This document shows, in pieces, positions 51,145 to 60,112 of a DNA stretch of 64,000 bases; position 1 is the stretch's first letter; the number at the start of each line of letters is the position of its first letter. The translations under genes were made by a program, and so were the position numbers. Under the pieces are notes generated by a model that saw only the letters and a list, made by a program, of their open reading frames with translations, made no database searches and was not told the origin of the DNA. Origin of the DNA: an uncultured Paracoccus sp. (GTDB lineage Bacteria > Pseudomonadota > Alphaproteobacteria > Rhodobacterales > Rhodobacteraceae); contig NZ_CANMEH010000006.1 of the NCBI RefSeq assembly GCF_947496875.1, positions 124,001 through 188,000 on the forward strand, read 5' to 3'.

Positions 51145-52470
51145 ATGTCCCACGTCTTTCCGCGTCATTGCAAAGCCGAACTGCCGACCGCCACCGGCGG
51201 CGAGGGTGTCTGGATCATCGATGCCGAGGGCCGGCGCTATCTGGACGGGTCGGGTGGTGCGGCGGTATCGTGCCTGGGTCACGGGCATGCGGCGGTGACG
51301 CAGGCCATCAAGGACCAGCTGGACCGGATCGCGTTTGCGCATACCGGATTCTTCACCTCCGACCCCGCGGAACGTCTGGCCGATCTGCTGGTCGCGCAGG
51401 CGCCCGGCGATCTGGACCGGGTCTATCAGGTATCGGGCGGGTCCGAGGCGACCGAGGCCGCCATCAAGCTGGCGCGCCAGTACTGGGTGGAGCGGGGCCA
51501 GCCGCAGCGCCGGCACCTGATCGCCCGGCGCCAGTCCTATCACGGCAACACGATCGGGGCGCTGTCCGCCGGCGGCAACGAATGGCGCCGGGCGCAGTTC
51601 GGACCGCTGCTGATCGAGGTCAGCCACATCGCCCCGAGCTACGAATACCGCGACCGTGCCGAAGGCGAGACGCTCGAGGAATACGGCCGGCGCGCCGCGG
51701 ATGAGCTGCAGGCCGAGATCACCCGGCTGGGCCCCGAGAACGTCATGGCCTTCATCGCCGAGCCCGTCGTCGGCGCCACGGCAGGCGCGCTGGTTCCGGC
51801 GCCCGGATATTTCCGGCGCATTCGCGAGATCTGCGACGCCCACGACATCCTGCTGATCCTGGACGAGGTGATGTGCGGCATGGGCCGGACCGGCACGCTG
51901 TACGCCTGCGAGCAGGAGGGGATCGCTCCGGACATCCTGTGCATCGCCAAGGGGCTGGGCGCGGGTTATCAGCCCATCGGGGCGATGCTGGCGTCGCGGC
52001 GGGTCTATGACGCGATTGCGCAGGGATCGGGCTTCTTCCAGCACGGCCACACCTATATGGGCCATCCGGTCGCGGCCGCGGCGGGGCTGGCGGTGGTCTC
52101 GACTCTGCTCGACGAGGGGCTGATCGACCGCTGCGCGGTCCAGGGCGAAAAGCTGGCCGGGTTGCTGGAGCAGCGCTTCGGCGACCATCCCCATGTGGGC
52201 GACATTCGCGGCCGCGGGCTGTTCCGCGGGCTGGAATTCGTCGAGGATCGCGCGACCAAGGCGCCGTTCGATCCCGGTCGCGGCATTGCGGGCCGTCTGA
52301 AGAAGGCCGCCTTTGCCGAGGGGCTGATCTGCTATCCCATGGCGGGGACGATCGACGGACGGCGGGGCGATCACGTGCTGCTGGCGCCGCCCTTCATCAT
52401 CTCGGACGACGAGCTGGAGCAGCTGGTGACCCGGCTGGAACGGGCGATGGCGCAGGTCCTGCCCGGCTGA
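51145..52470 (+). CDS. Class III pyridoxal-phosphate aminotransferase
   Basis: This PLP-dependent aminotransferase of the omega/beta-alanine-pyruvate type has 441 residues. VYQVSGGSEATEAAIKLARQYW marks the cofactor-phosphate region, ILDEVMCGMGRTG the aspartate contacting the pyridine nitrogen, and CIAKGLGAGYQPIGAML contains the Schiff-base lysine near residue 269. HGHTYMGHPVAAAAGLAV is the usual C-terminal box. The ATG at 51145 is best placed after AGAAGG; two nearby in-frame or near starts (51139) are possible. It is divergent from the CMD-like gene and followed by an intrinsic terminator. The amino donor is unknown. Confidence 0.92.
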   Translation: MSHVFPRHCKAELPTATGGEGVWIIDAEGRRYLDGSGGAAVSCLGHGHAAVTQAIKDQLDRIAFAHTGFFTSDPAERLADLLVAQAPGDLDRVYQVSGGSEATEAAIKLARQYWVERGQPQRRHLIARRQSYHGNTIGALSAGGNEWRRAQFGPLLIEVSHIAPSYEYRDRAEGETLEEYGRRAADELQAEITRLGPENVMAFIAEPVVGATAGALVPAPGYFRRIREICDAHDILLILDEVMCGMGRTGTLYACEQEGIAPDILCIAKGLGAGYQPIGAMLASRRVYDAIAQGSGFFQHGHTYMGHPVAAAAGLAVVSTLLDEGLIDRCAVQGEKLAGLLEQRFGDHPHVGDIRGRGLFRGLEFVEDRATKAPFDPGRGIAGRLKKAAFAEGLICYPMAGTIDGRRGDHVLLAPPFIISDDELEQLVTRLERAMAQVLPG

Positions 52471-52480
52471 GGGATGATCG

Positions 52481-52507
52481 GGCGGGCTGCCGGTGCCCGC
52501 CGGGTTT
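52481..52507 (+). terminator. Intrinsic terminator after the aminotransferase gene
   Basis: A perfect 7-bp stem GGCGGGC / GCCCGCC with a 7-nt loop is followed by GGG and TTTT. It begins 10 bases after the stop and separates the aminotransferase from the TRAP transporter genes. Confidence 0.72.
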
Positions 52508-52593
52508 TCGTTGCACTTCGGCCGGATTTCGCCCACGCTTCCGCCATCTTCCCCCCTTGCGGGGGCTCTGTCGCAGCAAACACGGAGAATTCG

Positions 52594-53574
52594 ATGACAT
52601 TCACCAGGATCGTCGCCACCGCCATGACGATGGGGATGCTGACCGCCGCCGGCGCCCAGGCGCAGGCCGCCGAAGAGCGGTTCATCACCATCGGCACCGG
52701 GGGGCAGACCGGCGTCTATTACGTCGTGGGCCAGTCGATCTGTCGCCTGGTCAACCGCGCCACCGCGGAAACCGGCCTGAAATGCACCGCCCCCTCGACC
52801 GGCGGGTCGATCGCGAACGTCAACGCCATCAAGGCCGGCGACATGACCATGGGGGTCGCGCAGTCCGACATCCAGTACCACGCCTATAACGGGTCCAACC
52901 CCGACTTCGAGGGCGACAAGAAGTTCGAGAACCTGCGCGCGGTGTTTTCCGTCCATCCCGAGCCGTTCACCGTCGTCGCCCGCAAGGACGCCAACGTCGC
53001 CAGCTTCGACGACCTGAAGGGCAAGCGCGTCAACGTCGGCAACCCGGGATCGGGCCAGCGGGCCACGATGGAGGTCGTCCTGCAGGCCAAGGGCTGGACC
53101 ATGGACGATTTCAGCCTGGCGTCGGAACTGAAGCCCGCCGAACAGGCCGCGGCGCTGGGTGACAACAAGGTTGACGCCATCGTCTATACGGTGGGCCACC
53201 CGAACGGCTCGATCCAGGAGGCGACCTCTTCGGTCGAGGCCAATCTGGTGCCGGTGAACGGGCCGGAGATCGACAAGCTGGTCGCCGACAATCCGTTCTA
53301 TGCCAAGGCGGTCATCCCGGGCGGCATGTACCCCGGCACCGACGAGGACGTGGACACCTTCGGCGTCAAGGCGACCTTCGTGACCTCTGCCGACGTTCCC
53401 GAGGACATGGTGTACGAGGTGGTCAAGTCGGTGTTCGACAATTTCGACCGCTTCAAGGGCCTGCACCCGGCCTTCGCGAACCTGCAGCCGGAACAGATGG
53501 TGTCCGAGGGCCTGTCCGCGCCGCTGCACCCGGGCGCCGAGAAGTACTACAAGGAGCAGGGCTGGATCCAGTGA
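52594..53574 (+). CDS. TAXI-family TRAP transporter solute-binding protein
   Basis: This is the periplasmic binding component of a TAXI-type TRAP transporter, 326 residues. The signal peptide ends about residue 25 (GAQAQAAEE). ITIGTGGQTGVYYVVGQSICRLVN is the TAXI N-terminal signature, with STGGSIANVNAIKAGDMTMGVAQSD, KGKRVNVGNPGSGQRATMEVVL and VDAIVYTVGHPN following. Proteins of the group bind glutamate, other acids or unknown solutes. The ATG at 52594 has a CACGGAGA site. The strong terminator right after the gene would make it much more abundant than the permease. Confidence 0.93.
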   Translation: MTFTRIVATAMTMGMLTAAGAQAQAAEERFITIGTGGQTGVYYVVGQSICRLVNRATAETGLKCTAPSTGGSIANVNAIKAGDMTMGVAQSDIQYHAYNGSNPDFEGDKKFENLRAVFSVHPEPFTVVARKDANVASFDDLKGKRVNVGNPGSGQRATMEVVLQAKGWTMDDFSLASELKPAEQAAALGDNKVDAIVYTVGHPNGSIQEATSSVEANLVPVNGPEIDKLVADNPFYAKAVIPGGMYPGTDEDVDTFGVKATFVTSADVPEDMVYEVVKSVFDNFDRFKGLHPAFANLQPEQMVSEGLSAPLHPGAEKYYKEQGWIQ

Positions 53575-53608
53575 CACGGGACGTCCCGCACGATCACTGA
53601 CAACGACA

Positions 53609-53640
53609 GGCGGTCTCATCTTGCGGTGAGGCCGCCTTTT
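53609..53640 (+). terminator. Internal terminator between TAXI binding protein and TRAP permease
   Basis: A 10-bp stem, GGCGGTCTCA with TGAGGCCGCC (one T-G wobble), closes an 8-nt loop and is followed by TTTT. It lies between co-oriented genes of one transporter, so partial read-through is expected. Confidence 0.8.
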
Positions 53641-53699
53641 CCGTCAGGATGATCTTAACCGGCGCGGCTCGCAGCCGCCCACACTGGGAGGAGGGGGCC

Positions 53700-56522
53700 A
53701 TGGCCGAACAGGAACACAGGCCGCACGACGACCCGCGTGCGCCGCATCCCCACCAGCGGGAATCCGCGGCGGTCGAGATGCAGAGTTCCGGTCATGGCGC
53801 GCTGAGCCAGGACGAACTGGACGAACTCGTCTCCTCATCCGACACCGGCGCGCGGACGCCCGCCGGTGTCGTCGGAAAGATCATCCTGACCACCGCCCTG
53901 CTCTGGTCGCTGTTCCAGATCTGGATCGCCTCGCCGCTGCCGTTCGTCTTCGAGTTCGGCATCCTGAACGACACCGAAACCCGTTCCATCCACCTCGCCT
54001 TCGCGATGTTCCTGGCGTTCATGGCGTATCCGGCCGAGCGGACCAGGCTGCAGCTCTTTCTCGCCGTTGCGGTCCCGGTCACGCTGACCGGTCTGTTCAT
54101 CTATGGCGCCGATCCGGGCATGACCTGGTGGATCGTCCTGATCGGGGTGGCGGTCATTGCCGCGGTTCTGGCGGGCAGCCCCAAGAACTGGGTTCCGCCA
54201 TGGGAATGGGCGCTGGCGATCGTGGCGGCGGGGGCCGCGCTCTACATCTATTTCTTCTATGACGACATCGGTGGCCGGGTCGGCGCACCGATCACCCAGG
54301 ACTTCGTGGTGTCGGTGATCGGCTTGATGCTGCTGCTCGAGGCGACCCGGCGGGCGCTTGGTCCCGCGCTGACGATCGTGGCGACGGTGTTCCTGGTCTA
54401 TACCTTCCTCGGCCCCTACATGCCGGACCTGATTTCCCACAAGGGGAACTCGCTCTCCGAGGTGGTGAACCACCAGTGGATCACCACCGAAGGCGTGTTC
54501 GGCATCGCCTTGGGGGTCTCGACCAGCTTCGTGTTCCTGTTCGTGCTGTTCGGCGCGCTGCTGGACAAGGCCGGGGCCGGCAACTACTTCATCCAGGTGG
54601 CCTTTTCTTTGATGGGCCACATGCGCGGCGGTCCGGCCAAGGCCGCCGTCGTTAGCAGCGCGATGACCGGCCTGATTTCCGGATCGTCGATCGCCAACGT
54701 CGTGACCACCGGCACCTTCACCATCCCGCTGATGAAGAAGGTGGGGTTCTCTGCGGAAAAGGCCGGTGCGGTCGAGGTCGCGTCGTCGGTCAACGGCCAG
54801 ATCATGCCGCCGGTGATGGGCGCCGCCGCGTTCCTGATGGTCGAATATGTCGGCATTCCGTATTTCGACGTGGTCAAGCACGCCTTCCTGCCGGCGACGA
54901 TCTCCTACATCGCGCTGGTCTATATCGTCCATCTGGAAGCGATGAAGGCCGGGATGGAGGGGTTGCCGCGATCCTATGATCCGGGGCCCTGGGGGCGGCG
55001 GATCATCACCTGGGTGTTCATGGTCGCGGCGATCTCGGGCCTGTCGCTTGCCGTGTACTACGGAATGGGCTGGATCCGCCCGACCTTCGGTGATGCGGCG
55101 CCGTATGTGATCTTTGCCATGCTGACGCTGGTCTATCTGGCGCTGCTGTGGGTGGGGTCGCGCGAGGAGCCGCTGCAGATCGACGATCCGAATGCCGACG
55201 TCAAGGAACTGCCGTTGCCCGGACCGACGGTCCGGTCGGGGCTGCATTTCATCCTGCCGGTCGTGGTGCTGGTGTGGTCGCTGATGGTCGATCGCCTGTC
55301 GCCCGGCCTGTCGGCGTTCTGGGCGACCGCGTTCATGATCTTCATCCTGCTCACGCAGCGGCCGCTGTTCGTGCTGATGCGCGGCCATGACCGCAGCGGG
55401 ACCGGATCGGTCGGCCGCGCGCTGCGCAGCGGCGTGTCGGATCTGGTGGATGGCCTGATCGCAGGCGCGCGCAACATGATCGGCATCGGCATCGCCACCG
55501 CGACCGCCGGCATCATCGTCGGGGCCGTCAGCCAGACCGGGGTCGGATCGGCCCTGGCCGACGTGGTCGAGGTGCTGTCGGGCGGTAACCTGCTGGCCAT
55601 CCTGTTCCTGACCGCGATCCTGTCGCTGATCCTGGGAATGGGGCTGCCGACCACCGCGAACTACATCGTCGTGTCGGCGCTGCTCGCGCCGATCATCGTC
55701 ACCCTGGGTCAGCAGAACGGGCTGATCGTCCCCCTGATCGCGGTGCACCTGTTCGTTTTCTATTTCGGGATCATGGCCGACGTGACCCCGCCCGTCGGTC
55801 TGGCATCCTTTGCCGCCGCCGCGGTGTCTGGCGGCGATCCGATCCGGACCGGCGTGGTGGCGTTCTTCTACAGCCTGCGCACCGCGGCGCTGCCGTTCCT
55901 GTTCATCTTCAACACGGACCTGCTGCTGATCGATGTCGGATGGCTGCAGGGCATCCTCGTCTTCGTGGTCGCCACGGTCGCCATGCTGCTGTTCGCGGCC
56001 GCCACGCAGGGATGGTTCCTGACCCGGAACCGGATCTGGGAATCGGCGCTGCTGCTGTTGATCGCGTTCGCGATCTTCCGGCCCGGTTTCTTCATGGACC
56101 AGATCTATTCTCCCTGGAACGACTATGAACCGGCACAGCTGACCCAGGCCCTGGCCGAGGCACCCGAGGGCGGGTCCTTCCGGATGGAGGTGGCCGGGCT
56201 GAACGACATCGGCACGCCGACCACCTTCCGGGTCGAACTGCCGGTCCCCGCGGGCGCCACCGGCGAGGAGCGGCTGCAGGCGCTGGGGATCGACGTGATC
56301 GAGAATGGCAGCGATGTCATCATCGACAACGTGGCGTTCGACAGCCCCGCCCAGCAGGCCGGGCTGGACTGGGATCAGACCATCCAGATGGTCCGGATGC
56401 CTGCGGCAACGCCGTCGAAATACCTGATGCTGATCCCGGCCCTTGCGCTGCTGGCGTTCGTGGTCTGGCTGCAACGCCGCCGGATCGCGGGCAAACTGCC
56501 GCCGGCCGTGGCCGTCGCTTGA
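53700..56522 (+). CDS. TRAP transporter permease, 4TM/12TM fusion with C-terminal DUF3394 domain
   Basis: This 940-residue fused small and large TRAP permease uses an ion gradient to import the solute delivered by the TAXI protein. The acidic, His-rich N-terminus (to about 55) is cytoplasmic. About 18 hydrophobic segments follow, with the large-subunit signatures GALLDKAGAGNYFIQVA, SGSSIANVVTTGTFTIPLMKKVGFSAEKAGAVE, NGQIMPPVMGAAAFLM and LGMGLPTTANYIVVSALLAP. The C-terminal domain (about 805-900) contains FDSPAQQAGLDWDQTIQMVRMP, a PDZ-like DUF3394 region. The final hydrophobic anchor ends in WLQRRR. GGAGG precedes the ATG at 53700. Confidence 0.93.
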   Translation: MAEQEHRPHDDPRAPHPHQRESAAVEMQSSGHGALSQDELDELVSSSDTGARTPAGVVGKIILTTALLWSLFQIWIASPLPFVFEFGILNDTETRSIHLAFAMFLAFMAYPAERTRLQLFLAVAVPVTLTGLFIYGADPGMTWWIVLIGVAVIAAVLAGSPKNWVPPWEWALAIVAAGAALYIYFFYDDIGGRVGAPITQDFVVSVIGLMLLLEATRRALGPALTIVATVFLVYTFLGPYMPDLISHKGNSLSEVVNHQWITTEGVFGIALGVSTSFVFLFVLFGALLDKAGAGNYFIQVAFSLMGHMRGGPAKAAVVSSAMTGLISGSSIANVVTTGTFTIPLMKKVGFSAEKAGAVEVASSVNGQIMPPVMGAAAFLMVEYVGIPYFDVVKHAFLPATISYIALVYIVHLEAMKAGMEGLPRSYDPGPWGRRIITWVFMVAAISGLSLAVYYGMGWIRPTFGDAAPYVIFAMLTLVYLALLWVGSREEPLQIDDPNADVKELPLPGPTVRSGLHFILPVVVLVWSLMVDRLSPGLSAFWATAFMIFILLTQRPLFVLMRGHDRSGTGSVGRALRSGVSDLVDGLIAGARNMIGIGIATATAGIIVGAVSQTGVGSALADVVEVLSGGNLLAILFLTAILSLILGMGLPTTANYIVVSALLAPIIVTLGQQNGLIVPLIAVHLFVFYFGIMADVTPPVGLASFAAAAVSGGDPIRTGVVAFFYSLRTAALPFLFIFNTDLLLIDVGWLQGILVFVVATVAMLLFAAATQGWFLTRNRIWESALLLLIAFAIFRPGFFMDQIYSPWNDYEPAQLTQALAEAPEGGSFRMEVAGLNDIGTPTTFRVELPVPAGATGEERLQALGIDVIENGSDVIIDNVAFDSPAQQAGLDWDQTIQMVRMPAATPSKYLMLIPALALLAFVVWLQRRRIAGKLPPAVAVA

Positions 56523-56533
56523 AGGAGGACCCG

Positions 56534-56959
56534 ATGATCAAGTCCATCCTGCTGCCGATCGACATGCAGCACGAGTCGAGCTGGGTGCGCGCCCTGCCCA
56601 TGGCGCGTTCCATCCTGCAGCCCGGGGGCGAGCTGCATTTGCTGGGCGTGGTTCACGACGTGGGCAATGCGTGGGTCGCGAGCTACCTGCCCAAGGGCTA
56701 CGAGAAGAAGGCGCTCGAAGACCTGAAGGCGGCGCTGCAGGCCTTCGCGCGCGACAAGCTGCCCGATCTGCCGGGGGTGCAGACCCATGTCGGCTATGGC
56801 CATGTCGCGGAAACGATCATCGCGATGGCGGCCAAGGTCCATGCCGACCTGATCGTCATGGCATCGCAGTCACCCGACGAACTGCGGACGTTCCGGATCG
56901 CCAGCCAGGGCGACCGCGTCGCCCGTCATGCCCCGACCAGCGTGCTGCTGGTGCGCTGA
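56534..56959 (+). CDS. Universal stress protein (UspA family)
   Basis: This 141-residue cytoplasmic nucleotide-binding protein begins MIKSILLPIDMQHESSW, with ADLIVMASQSPDELRTF and a C-terminal RHAPTSVLLVR, the standard UspA elements. In place of the canonical GxGx9G(S/T) site it has ASQSPDELRTFRIASQGDRVARH, so ATP binding may be altered. I start at MIKS (56534) with GAAGGAGGA upstream; the 5-residue longer frame begins in the permease stop. A UspA gene after a TRAP transporter is also seen in the ectoine system TeaABCD, where TeaD modulates uptake, so a regulatory partner role is likely. Confidence 0.9.
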   Translation: MIKSILLPIDMQHESSWVRALPMARSILQPGGELHLLGVVHDVGNAWVASYLPKGYEKKALEDLKAALQAFARDKLPDLPGVQTHVGYGHVAETIIAMAAKVHADLIVMASQSPDELRTFRIASQGDRVARHAPTSVLLVR

Positions 56960-56992
56960 CGGCCCGGCCGCGCAGCACGAGGTAGCGTCTGA

Positions 56993-59900
56993 CTAGGGAA
57001 GGGGCTGCCGCGGGGCCTGCGCGCCGGATGCAGCCGGCGCCGCGTCATCCGTCCGAGGTGGACGCACGCCGAACACTACACAGTACAGGGCCGGCACGAA
57101 CAGCAGCGTGATCAGCGTGCCGGCGATGATGCCGCCCATCATCGAAAACGCCATCGGTCCCCAGAACACCTGCCGCGAGATCGGGATCAGCGCCAGACTG
57201 GCCGCGGCGGCGGTCAGCAGGATCGGCCGGGCGCGACTGTCCGACGCCTCGAACACGGCGTCCCACCGGGTCCGACCCCTGCCCAGCAGATTGTCGATCT
57301 CGTGCACCAGGATCACCGCGTTCCGGATCAGGATGCCCATCAGCGCCAGGATCCCCAGGATCGCCACGAACCCCATCGGCACGCGGAACGGGACGAGGAT
57401 CGCCACCACCCCGATCAGTCCCAGCGGCGCCGTCGCAAAGACGATCAGGCTCAGCCGGAAGCTCTGCATCTGGGCCATCACCAGCAGGCTCATGATGAGC
57501 AGCATCAGCGGCACGACGGCCGCGATGGGGGCCTGGCTTTCGCCGGACGTCTCGACAGTCCCGCCGACCGTGATATCGACCGATGCGGGCTGCTCGGCCG
57601 CGAACGCGGCGACCCTGGGCGCCAGCGCCGCGACCAGGGTGGCGGGCTGATCGGCCGTGGCAATCGCCGCCTGGACCGTCACGGTGGGCCGGCCGTCGCG
57701 CTGGATGATCAGGGGCTGTTCGGTCCCGTATTCCAGCCGGGCCAGCGAAGCCATCGGGATCGGGGTGCCGGTCATCGTCGCAAGCTGCAGGTTCCGGATG
57801 GTTTCCAGCGACTGTCGGTCGGCCTGAACCCCCCGCGCCACGACGTCGATCAGGAAGATGCCGTCCCGCAGCTGGGTGACCGTGGTTCCCGAAAACAGCG
57901 CGACAAGCGCCCCCGAGATGGCCTGGCTGCTCACCCCCAGCTGGCGGGCCTTGTCCTGGTCGACGACGACCCGGACCACGCGCGCCGGTTCGTTCCAGTC
58001 CAGCGAAATGTCGCGCAGGCGTGGCTCGTCGGCGAGCACGGCGGCCAGGCTGCGGGCCGTGTCGCGCGCTTCTTCGATCCTTGCCGAGCTGACGCGGTAC
58101 TGCACGGGCTTGCCGACCGGGGGGCCGATTTCCAGGTTCTTGACGAACACGTCGGTGCCGATCAGCTCGCGCCGGGCCATCTCTCGCAGCCTGGCCTTCA
58201 GCGCGTCGCGATCCTCCAGACTGGCCGTCTGGATCACGACCTGCCCCATATGCGGCCCGGCCGTCGGGATATCCATGGCGAGCACGAAACGGGGCGCGCC
58301 GCTGCCCACATAGGAGGTCCAGAACCGGGCCTCGGGCTGCTTGGCCAGGAAGGCGTCGATATGGCGGATCGTCGCGTCGGTCCGGGCGATCGAGGCGTTC
58401 TGGCGTTCGCCGACGTCCACGATGATCTCGGTCCGGTCCGAGGTCGGAAAGAACTGCTGCTCGACGAACCGCATCCCCCAGACCGAGCCGGCGAAGATCC
58501 CCAGCGTCAGGATGACGGTCGTCCACTTGAACCGCATGACCCGGCGCAGCAGGGCGTGGAAGATCCGACGCAGCAGCCCGACCCGGTTGCCGTGATCGGC
58601 CATCGTGGCGGGCAGGAACGCGACCCCCAGAAGAGGCGCGAACAGCACCGCGACGATCCAGCTGACCAGCAGTGACACGGCGATCACGACGAACAGGGAA
58701 AAGGTGAATTCGCCCGCGGCAGAATTGTTCAGGCCGATGGGAATGAAGCCCGCGACGGTGACCAGGGTCCCGGTCAGCATCGGAAAGGCGATCGACGTCC
58801 ATGCATAGCTGGCCGCCTCGACCAGCGACTCGCCCAGTTCCAGCCGCGAGATCATGGTTTCGATCGCGATCATCGCATCGTCCACCAGCAGCCCCAGCGC
58901 GATGATCAGCGCCCCCAGCGAGATCCGCTGCAGGGTGATCCCGTACCATTCCAGGATGACGAAGGTGATCGCCAGGACCAGCGGGATGGTCAGGGCCACG
59001 ACGAACCCGGCCCGCATCCCCAGGCTGACGAAACTGACCAGCAGCACGATGGCGACGGCTTCCATCAGCGCGGTGACGAAATGCCCGACCGCCTCCTCCA
59101 CCACATGCGGCTGGTCGGCAAACTTGTGCATCTCGATGCCGATCGGCAGATCGGCGGCGATCCGGCTCATCAGCGCGTCGAGCTCGTCCCCGTAGGTCTG
59201 GATGTTCTCGCCTTCGCGCATGGCGACCTGCAGCCCGATCGCCTCCCGCCCGTTATGGCGGAACAGCGATTGCGGGGGGTCGGTATAGGTGCGCCGGACC
59301 GTCGCGACGTCCGCCAGGTTGAAGAACCGATCGCCGATCCGCAGGTTCACGGCGGCGATGGCGTCGATATCGTCGAATTGCCCTCCGACGCGGACCAGCA
59401 CCCGTTCGGGACCCGAATCCACCACACCGGATGCCGCGATGGCGTTCTGCGAAGCCAGGGTCTGCATCACGTCCATCTGGTTCAGCCCCAGCCCGGCCAG
59501 GCGGGACGGCGAAAACTCCAGATAGATCTCCTCGTCGCGCACGCCCAGCAGCTGCGTCCGGCCAGCCGCCGGCAGGGCCTGCACCTGCTTGCGGATGTCC
59601 TCGACCCGGTCGCGCATCTCCCGCAGGGTGAAGCCGTCGCTGGTGAAAGCATAGATGTTGCCGAACACGTCACCGAAACTGTCGTTGAACTGGAACCCGG
59701 CGAATTCCTGCGGGAATTCGGGCCGGATGTCGGACATCATCTGGCGCACCCGTTTCCAGATCTCGGGCACGGCGGGGCTGCGGATGGTGGGCAGCAACTC
59801 GACATAGACGACCGCCTGGCCGGGCATGGTGATCGAGCGGGTGAATTTCAGCTCGTCCAGCTCTTCCAGCTTGGTCTCGATCCGGGTGGTGACCTGGCCC

Positions 59901-60112
59901 AGCGTCTCCTCGATCGTCGCCCCGGGCAGCGTGGCGCCGATCACCATGACCTTGATGGTGAAGTTCGGGTCCTCTTCCCGGCCCAGTCGGGTATAGCTGA
60001 TCGCGCCCGCGACCATCGACACGATCAGCAGGAACCAGACGAACGACCGGTGGTCGAGCGCCCAGTTGGACAGGTTGAAGCCGCGTCCTGCGCGGCGGCG
60101 CGCCGATCTCAT
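56993..60112 (-). CDS. RND-family efflux pump permease
   Basis: This 1039-residue proton-driven inner-membrane exporter has the twelve-segment RND layout with two large periplasmic loops. The first segment FVWFLLIVSMVAGAISY is followed by LGREEDPNFTIKVMVIGATLPGA, in place of the AcrB-type opening and similar to TriC/VexF-like RND proteins. The proton-relay aspartates lie in LGLLVDDAMIAIETM near residue 410, and the second-half mirror motif in VAILGILALMGILIRNAVILVHEID. It overlaps the first adaptor gene by 4 bases. It probably exports amphiphilic toxic compounds; no outer-membrane factor is encoded here. Confidence 0.93.
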   Translation of the reverse strand: MRSARRRAGRGFNLSNWALDHRSFVWFLLIVSMVAGAISYTRLGREEDPNFTIKVMVIGATLPGATIEETLGQVTTRIETKLEELDELKFTRSITMPGQAVVYVELLPTIRSPAVPEIWKRVRQMMSDIRPEFPQEFAGFQFNDSFGDVFGNIYAFTSDGFTLREMRDRVEDIRKQVQALPAAGRTQLLGVRDEEIYLEFSPSRLAGLGLNQMDVMQTLASQNAIAASGVVDSGPERVLVRVGGQFDDIDAIAAVNLRIGDRFFNLADVATVRRTYTDPPQSLFRHNGREAIGLQVAMREGENIQTYGDELDALMSRIAADLPIGIEMHKFADQPHVVEEAVGHFVTALMEAVAIVLLVSFVSLGMRAGFVVALTIPLVLAITFVILEWYGITLQRISLGALIIALGLLVDDAMIAIETMISRLELGESLVEAASYAWTSIAFPMLTGTLVTVAGFIPIGLNNSAAGEFTFSLFVVIAVSLLVSWIVAVLFAPLLGVAFLPATMADHGNRVGLLRRIFHALLRRVMRFKWTTVILTLGIFAGSVWGMRFVEQQFFPTSDRTEIIVDVGERQNASIARTDATIRHIDAFLAKQPEARFWTSYVGSGAPRFVLAMDIPTAGPHMGQVVIQTASLEDRDALKARLREMARRELIGTDVFVKNLEIGPPVGKPVQYRVSSARIEEARDTARSLAAVLADEPRLRDISLDWNEPARVVRVVVDQDKARQLGVSSQAISGALVALFSGTTVTQLRDGIFLIDVVARGVQADRQSLETIRNLQLATMTGTPIPMASLARLEYGTEQPLIIQRDGRPTVTVQAAIATADQPATLVAALAPRVAAFAAEQPASVDITVGGTVETSGESQAPIAAVVPLMLLIMSLLVMAQMQSFRLSLIVFATAPLGLIGVVAILVPFRVPMGFVAILGILALMGILIRNAVILVHEIDNLLGRGRTRWDAVFEASDSRARPILLTAAAASLALIPISRQVFWGPMAFSMMGGIIAGTLITLLFVPALYCVVFGVRPPRTDDAAPAASGAQAPRQPLP

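Noticed and set aside
50989-53619. 876-codon minus-strand open frame over the aminotransferase and TAXI genes
   Set aside because: Both plus-strand genes are unmistakable, and the antisense product has no recognisable domain and no ribosome site.
53835-56474. 879-codon minus-strand open frame over the TRAP permease
   Set aside because: Antisense shadow of a membrane-protein gene; composition is highly charged and repetitive as expected for the reverse complement of hydrophobic codons.
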